Shown: positions 55,701 to 64,000 of the stretch, one piece after another
Layout of the letters: the number at the start of each line of letters is the position of its first letter
Position numbering within the stretch: the first letter of the stretch is position 1
Source: JAOUJD01 sp963811265
GTDB lineage: Bacteria > Pseudomonadota > Gammaproteobacteria > Burkholderiales > Burkholderiaceae_F
Direction: 5' to 3'
Length of the DNA: 64,000 nucleotides
Assembly: GCA_963811265.1 (NCBI GenBank)
Contig: CAWEQS010000008.1
Span: 7,895 to 71,894, forward strand
Notes under the pieces: model-generated
What the model saw: only the letters and a program-made list of their open reading frames with translations
Database searches by the model: none
What the model was told of the DNA's origin: nothing
Position numbers and translations under genes: made by a program

Positions 55701-55776
55701 AGGGGTATAGCTCAACTGGCAGAGCGTCGGTCTCCAAAACCGAAGGTTGGGGGTTCGATTCCCTCTGCCCCTGCCA
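55701..55776 (+). tRNA. tRNA-Trp (anticodon CCA)
   Basis: Acceptor AGGGGTA/TGCCCCT, anticodon CCA in TCTCCAAAA, T loop TTCGATT, encoded CCA. Placed between tufB and secE, as in other betaproteobacteria. Confidence 0.97.
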
Positions 55777-55782
55777 CTAAAC

Positions 55783-55824
55783 CGCGCCGGCTGACGGCGC
55801 GTGCGATGCGAAGGGTCGCATCGC
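55783..55824 (+). other. two tandem RNA hairpins between tRNA-Trp and secE
   Basis: CGCGCCG/CGGCGCG (55783-55801, 7-bp stem, 5-base loop) and GCGATGCG/CGCATCGC (55803-55824, 8-bp stem, 6-base loop) follow the tRNA and end 13 bases before the secE start. They may mark tRNA processing or attenuate read-through. Confidence 0.5.
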
Positions 55825-55837
55825 CAACAGGAACGAC

Positions 55838-56218
55838 ATGACAACGCAGAACGTCGAAACCGTGAACAGCAAGGCGGACCTCGTCCTCGTGACGCTGGCC
55901 GTGCTTGCCGCGGCCGCTGGCGTGCTGGGCTTCACCTTCCTGACCGACCAGCCGACGCTGGCGCGGGTCGGGGTGCTGATCGGCGGACTCGCCGTGGCGC
56001 TGGTGATGGCCTGGTTCTCCCAACCCGGCAAGCGCTTCATCGCGTACGGGCGCGAGTCCTACGAGGAAACCAGGCGCGTGGTGTGGCCGAGCCGCAAGGA
56101 GACGATGACGACGACCGGCATCGTGTTCGGTTTCGTCGTGATCATGGCGGTCCTGCTGTTCGTGGTCGACAAGAGCCTTGAGTGGTTCCTGTACGACCTG
56201 CTGCTGAGCTGGCGCTGA
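55838..56218 (+). CDS. secE: preprotein translocase subunit SecE
   Basis: 126 aa, the three-helix form found in E. coli. Hydrophobic segments VLVTLAVLAAAAGVLGFTFL, VGVLIGGLAVALVMAWF and IVFGFVVIMAVLLFVVD. The conserved amphipathic segment before the last helix is YEETRRVVWPSRKETMTTTG. SecE clamps SecY in the translocon. nusG follows after ten bases. Confidence 0.97.
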   Translation: MTTQNVETVNSKADLVLVTLAVLAAAAGVLGFTFLTDQPTLARVGVLIGGLAVALVMAWFSQPGKRFIAYGRESYEETRRVVWPSRKETMTTTGIVFGFVVIMAVLLFVVDKSLEWFLYDLLLSWR

Positions 56219-56228
56219 GGAGGGCCGA

Positions 56229-56792
56229 ATGACGACGACGGAAACCTCCACGGGTTCGAGCACCAAGCGCTGGTACGTGGTCCACGCCTACTCGGGCATG
56301 GAGAAGAGCGTTGCGCGCGCGTTGCAGGAGCGCGTCAACCGCGCCGGTCTGCAGGCGCAGTTCGGCCGGATCATGGTCCCGACCGAGGAAGTGGTCGAGG
56401 TCAAGGGTGGCCAGAAGTCGATTTCCGAGCGCCGCTTCTTCCCGGGCTACGTGCTGGTCGAGATGGAGCTGACCGACGAGGCGTGGCACCTGGTGAAGAG
56501 CACTCCGAAGGTCACCGGATTCGTCGGCGGCAGCGGGACGCGTCCGGCGCCGATCTCCCAGAAGGAGGTCGACAAGATCATGGCGCAGATGCAGGAAGGC
56601 GTCGAGAAGCCGCGCCCGAAGACGCTGTTCGAGGTGGGCGAGATGGTGCGCGTGAAGGACGGTCCGTTCACCGACTTCAACGGCAACGTCGAGGAAGTGA
56701 ACTACGAGAAGAGCCGCCTGCGTGTGTCGGTGACCATCTTCGGTCGCTCGACTCCGGTGGAACTCGAGTTCGGGCAGGTGGAGAAAGTCTGA
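56229..56792 (+). CDS. nusG: transcription termination/antitermination factor NusG
   Basis: 187 aa. NGN domain (KRWYVVHAYSGMEKSVARAL, RRFFPGYVLVEMELTDEAWH) and C-terminal KOW domain (FEVGEMVRVKDGPFTDFNGN). It binds RNA polymerase to aid processivity and couples to Rho or ribosome. The ATG follows GGAGGG. Confidence 0.98.
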   Translation: MTTTETSTGSSTKRWYVVHAYSGMEKSVARALQERVNRAGLQAQFGRIMVPTEEVVEVKGGQKSISERRFFPGYVLVEMELTDEAWHLVKSTPKVTGFVGGSGTRPAPISQKEVDKIMAQMQEGVEKPRPKTLFEVGEMVRVKDGPFTDFNGNVEEVNYEKSRLRVSVTIFGRSTPVELEFGQVEKV

Positions 56793-56909
56793 GGATCCAG
56801 GCGGTCTGCGCGGCGCGACCCGGTGCAGAACGCGAAGTCAGAGGCAGGGTCGCAGTAACCGGGGAGCCACGCGTGGAATCGCGCGGCGTCTGAACCCACA
56901 GGAGCCAAC

Positions 56910-57341
56910 ATGGCGAAGAAGATCGTCGGCTTTATCAAGCTGCAAGTGCCGGCCGGGAAGGCGAATCCATCGCCCCCGATCGGTCCCGCGCTCGGTCAGC
57001 GCGGCCTGAACATCATGGAGTTCTGCAAGGCGTTCAACGCCCAGACGCAAGGCGTGGAGCCGGGCCTGCCGATCCCCGTGGTGATCACGGCCTTCGCGGA
57101 CAAGAGCTTCACGTTCGTGATGAAGACTCCGCCGGCCACCGTGCTGATCAAGAAGGCGGCGAAGATCGACAAGGGCTCGGCGCGGCCGCACACCGACAAG
57201 GTGGGCAAGATCACCCGCGCGCAGGCCGAGGAGATCGCGAAGACGAAGATGCCGGACCTCACCGCCGCCGACCTGGACGCCGCGGTGCGCACGATCGCCG
57301 GCAGCGCCCGTTCGATGGGCATCACGGTGGAGGGCCTGTAA
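56910..57341 (+). CDS. rplK: 50S ribosomal protein L11
   Basis: 143 aa. FIKLQVPAGKANPSPPIGPA and LGQRGLNIMEFCKAFNAQT are the L11 N-terminal signature; C-terminal KTKMPDLTAADLDAAVRTIA. It binds 23S rRNA at the GTPase-associated centre. AGGAG precedes the ATG. rplA follows with no gap. Confidence 0.98.
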   Translation: MAKKIVGFIKLQVPAGKANPSPPIGPALGQRGLNIMEFCKAFNAQTQGVEPGLPIPVVITAFADKSFTFVMKTPPATVLIKKAAKIDKGSARPHTDKVGKITRAQAEEIAKTKMPDLTAADLDAAVRTIAGSARSMGITVEGL

Positions 57342-58037
57342 ATGGCGAAGCTTTCGAAACGCACGCAGGCAATCCGCAAGAAGGTCGACACCCAGAAGGT
57401 ATATCCGGTCGCGGATGCGCTGAAGCTGGTGAAGGATTGCGCGACCGCCAAGTTCGACGAATCCGTCGACGTGTCGGTGCAGCTCGGCATCGACGCCAAG
57501 AAGTCCGACCAGGCGGTGCGCGGCTCGGTCGTGCTTCCGGGCGGATCCGGCAAGACCAAGCGCGTCGCCGTGTTCGCGCAGGGCGCGAAGGCCGACGAGG
57601 CCAAGGCTGCGGGCGCGGATGTCGTCGGTTTCGACGACCTCGCGGCGCGCATCAAGGAGGGCTTCATGGAATTCGACGTCGTGATCGCGTCCCCGGATGC
57701 GATGCGCGTGGTCGGCGGCCTTGGCCAGATCCTGGGCCCGCGCGGCCTGATGCCGAACCCGAAGGTCGGCACGGTGACGCCCGATGTCGTCCAGGCGGTC
57801 AGGAACGCCAAGGCCGGCCAGGTGCAGTTCCGCACCGACAAGGCGGGGATCGTGCACGCGTCGATCGGCCGCGCGTCGTTCGACATCGAGCGGCTGAACA
57901 CCAACCTGTCGGCGCTGATCGACGCGCTGAACAAGTCCAAGCCGGCGACGGCGAAGGGCGTGTTCCTGCGCAAGGTCGCGGTCTCGTCGACGATGGGCAT
58001 TGGCGTGCGGGTGGATACCGGCACGCTGCACGGCTAG
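57342..58037 (+). CDS. rplA: 50S ribosomal protein L1
   Basis: 231 aa. L1 signatures VDVSVQLGIDAKKSDQAVRG, GLGQILGPRGLMPNPKVGTV and the C-terminal ALIDALNKSKPATAKGVFLR. It binds the L1 stalk of 23S rRNA and in E. coli also represses its own mRNA. Its ATG directly follows the rplK stop. Confidence 0.98.
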   Translation: MAKLSKRTQAIRKKVDTQKVYPVADALKLVKDCATAKFDESVDVSVQLGIDAKKSDQAVRGSVVLPGGSGKTKRVAVFAQGAKADEAKAAGADVVGFDDLAARIKEGFMEFDVVIASPDAMRVVGGLGQILGPRGLMPNPKVGTVTPDVVQAVRNAKAGQVQFRTDKAGIVHASIGRASFDIERLNTNLSALIDALNKSKPATAKGVFLRKVAVSSTMGIGVRVDTGTLHG

Positions 58038-58409
58038 ACATAAGGATTCCGACCCGGCGGCGACCGGGTCACAAGGGCTTTGGGCTGCGCGCCGCGTCGA
58101 GCGGCGGGTTGAACCGCCGGGCGAAACGGGCGCGCTGCTGTCAAAGACCGCTGGATGAGGATGGGTGCCGCGCGTGAGCGTGTGCAGGAACGCAGCGAAC
58201 CCGCCCTCCTTAATCACCGCTCGTGTTCGTCCTTGCCTGCGCTCGGGCAGGTCGAACCGCCGACGGAATCCAGCGCAGACGGCGGCCCCGGAGAAAGCAT
58301 TGAAGTGCGTCGGTTTCAGGAACGCCCGTCAGTGTTTCGCTTCGGACGCCGGTGCAGTCGAACCGGTGCCTAGCAATCCCGCGAAGCACTTTTTGATGGA
58401 GCCAGTTCA
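58038..58409 (+). promoter_or_regulatory. rplA-rplJ intergenic region with L10-type leader
   Basis: 372 bases without a gene. A hairpin (GACCCGG/CCGGGTC, 58052-58071) follows the rplA stop. Further on there are several GC-rich self-complementary blocks. In proteobacteria this place holds the rplJL promoter and an RNA leader bound by L10-L12 for feedback control; I infer the same from position and length, without a full fold. Confidence 0.6.
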
Positions 58410-58940
58410 GTGAGTCTCAATCGGCAAGAGAAGGCCGCCATGGTCGAGGAGGTCAGCGCCCTTGTGGCGAAGGCCCAGACGATCGTGGTCGCCGAATACC
58501 GTGGACTGGATGTGGATGCGGTCACCAAGTTGCGCAAGCAGGCGCGCAGCCAGGGTGTCCAGCTTCGTGTGCTGAAGAACACGTTGGCACGTCGCGCCGT
58601 GAACGGGACTCCGTTTGCCGGTCTGTCCGACAAGCTCGTCGGACCGCTGGTTTACGGGTTTTCCGCGGACCCGGTCGCGGCTGCCAAGGTGCTTTCCAGC
58701 TTCGCCAAGGATCACGACAAGCTCGTCGTCAAGGGCGGCGCGATGGCCAATTTCGTCATGGACGAAAAGGGCGTCAAGGCGCTGGCGACGATGCCGAGCC
58801 GTGAGGAATTGCTGGCGACGCTGATGGCCACGATGCAGGCCCCGATCGGTCAGTTCGTTCGCACCTTGAACGAAGTGCCCGCGCGGTTCGTGCGCACGCT
58901 CGCAGCGGTGCGCGACGCGAAGGAAACGGCGGCGGCCTGA
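58410..58940 (+). CDS. rplJ: 50S ribosomal protein L10
   Basis: 176 aa. Starts with GTG (58410) preceded by GGAG: SLNRQEKAAMVEEVSALVAK, then AEYRGLDVDAVTKLRKQAR and LRVLKNTLARRAVNGT. The C-terminal helix binds L7/L12 dimers. Feeds the ribosomal stalk. Confidence 0.98.
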   Translation: MSLNRQEKAAMVEEVSALVAKAQTIVVAEYRGLDVDAVTKLRKQARSQGVQLRVLKNTLARRAVNGTPFAGLSDKLVGPLVYGFSADPVAAAKVLSSFAKDHDKLVVKGGAMANFVMDEKGVKALATMPSREELLATLMATMQAPIGQFVRTLNEVPARFVRTLAAVRDAKETAAA

Positions 58941-58989
58941 CCCACATCCCGATTTTTGAAACCGACACTACGTACCAGGAGTCATAGCA

Positions 58990-59370
58990 ATGGCACTTTC
59001 GAACCAGGAAATCCTCGACGCGATCGCGGCGAAATCAGTCCTCGAGATCAGCGAGCTGATCAAGATGATGGAAGAGAAGTTCGGCGTCTCGGCGGCTGCG
59101 GCTGCCGTCGCCGTGGCCGCTCCGGCGGCTGGCGCTGCCGCTCCGGCTGCTGAAGAGCAGACCGAGTTCAACGTCATCCTCGCCGAAGTGGGCGCGAACA
59201 AGGTGAACGTGATCAAGGCTGTGCGCGAGCTGACCGGCCTGGGCCTCAAGGAGGCCAAGGACCTGGTCGACGGCGCGCCGAAGCCCGTCAAGGAAGCCGT
59301 CAACAAGGCCGACGCCGACGCGGCCAAGAAGAAGCTGGAAGAAGCCGGCGCGAAAGTCGAAGTCAAGTAA
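58990..59370 (+). CDS. rplL: 50S ribosomal protein L7/L12
   Basis: 126 aa. N-terminal dimerisation region (ALSNQEILDAIAAKSVLEIS), Ala-rich hinge (AAVAVAAPAAGAAAPAAEEQ) and C-terminal factor-binding domain (VIKAVRELTGLGLKEAKDLV). 49 bases after rplJ with GGAG before the ATG. Confidence 0.98.
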   Translation: MALSNQEILDAIAAKSVLEISELIKMMEEKFGVSAAAAAVAVAAPAAGAAAPAAEEQTEFNVILAEVGANKVNVIKAVRELTGLGLKEAKDLVDGAPKPVKEAVNKADADAAKKKLEEAGAKVEVK

Positions 59371-59608
59371 TGAACTCGGGTGCGCCGGCGAGCCAAGGCT
59401 TCGCCGGCGGCTTGAGCGAGGGCCGGGAGGCCTTCGATCTGGAGACTCGGTCTCCAGATCAAAGTCTTCCCTTGATGAGAGAACCCGCGGGACATACCTA
59501 CGCCGCCCGGGCGACAGCGAACGCTGCGCCCGCGGTGGCATTCGTCGTCCTCGCCTCCCTCGTTTCGGTTCGTAGTTTTCACTGCCCTCGCGTCTGAACG
59601 GAGCGTCC
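59371..59608 (+). promoter_or_regulatory. rplL-rpoB intergenic region with strong hairpin
   Basis: 238 bases. GATCTGGAGAC (59436-59446) and GTCTCCAGATC (59450-59460) form a perfect 11-bp stem with a 3-base loop, extendable by CTT/AAG outside one mismatch. In E. coli this interval holds a partial terminator and an RNase III site that set rpoBC expression; a similar role is inferred. Confidence 0.6.
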
Positions 59609-63709
<4,101 letters not shown>

Positions 63710-63758
63710 TCGGAAGACCACGCGAGCCATTGACGCCTAGGATCACAGAGGAGCACGC

Positions 63759-64000
63759 ATGAAAGCGCTACTCGACCTGTTCAAACAGGTCCAGCAGGAA
63801 GAGCAGTTCGATGCCATCAAGATCGGCATCGCGTCGCCGGACAAGATCCGTTCGTGGTCGTTCGGCGAGGTCAAGAAGCCCGAGACGATCAACTACCGCA
63901 CGTTCAAGCCGGAGCGGGACGGCCTGTTCTGCGCCAAGATCTTCGGCCCGATCAAGGACTACGAGTGCCTGTGCGGGAAGTACAAGCGCCTGAAGCACCG
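63759..64000 (+). CDS. rpoC: RNA polymerase beta' subunit, N-terminal part
   Basis: The gene runs off the right edge after 80 codons. KALLDLFKQVQQEEQFDAIK and ASPDKIRSWSFGEVKKPETI are the RpoC opening; the first two zinc-finger cysteines are in YECLCGKYKR. GAGGAG precedes the ATG. Confidence 0.97.
   Translation, partial: MKALLDLFKQVQQEEQFDAIKIGIASPDKIRSWSFGEVKKPETINYRTFKPERDGLFCAKIFGPIKDYECLCGKYKRLKH

Overview
The window is high-GC bacterial chromosome from a betaproteobacterium, probably Burkholderiales or a close relative. The evidence is the gene order tRNA-Tyr, tRNA-Gly, tRNA-Thr, tuf, tRNA-Trp, secE, nusG, rplKAJL, rpoBC, the argS-SPOR-dsbA order, a PhaM-type PHB-granule protein, and the style of the proteins. 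I see no insertion sequence, prophage, CRISPR array or rRNA.

Left part (1-6.5 kb): the start of dsbA, a SPOR-domain protein, argS, a short Pol-beta-type polymerase, a CBS-pair protein, an unknown secreted Met/Gly-rich protein and a VOC protein.

Region 6.5-18.7 kb is the most distinctive. A MerR-type regulator with a cobalamin-binding domain (LitR/CarH family, candidate B12 photoreceptor) is divergent from glutathione peroxidase and folE2. Beyond these lies a lipid-modification cluster: a COG2907 flavoprotein, a TetR regulator on the opposite strand, DUF1365, a Cfa-like methyltransferase with changed active-site residues, a chalcone-isomerase-like protein, an MFS carrier, a DUF3833 lipoprotein, an SDR, an NTF2-like protein, a ferritin-like di-iron protein and a class 3 asparaginase. 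I read it as a light or reactive-oxygen responsive membrane-lipid island.

Region 18.7-36.7 kb is mixed: an SDR, PhaM, an FAH-family hydrolase, a DUF3108 protein, a fused indolepyruvate:ferredoxin oxidoreductase, a DUF4870 protein, the DUF1501/DUF1800 pair, a Dcp-type M3 peptidase, an aminotransferase, and three genes (GT2, LAB_N, ArnT-like) that look like a lipid A sugar-modification set.

Region 36.6-48.4 kb is a type II secretion locus: gspG-H-I-J-K-L-M-N-D-E-F on the minus strand and gspC divergent. The secretin GspD carries a C-terminal SPOR domain. It is followed by an eight-EF-hand secreted protein, 4-hydroxyphenylpyruvate dioxygenase with an unusual insertion, and a three-gene LytS/LytTR signalling operon with a separate membrane partner.

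Region 54-64 kb is the translation/transcription superoperon, with a near-consensus promoter overlapping an inverted repeat, several strong RNA hairpins between genes, an L10-type leader, and rpoC running off the right edge.

A quality warning: nine single-base frameshifts interrupt seven otherwise well-conserved genes, all left of 41.8 kb. They look more like consensus errors than real decay, so I treat most of these genes as intact in the organism.
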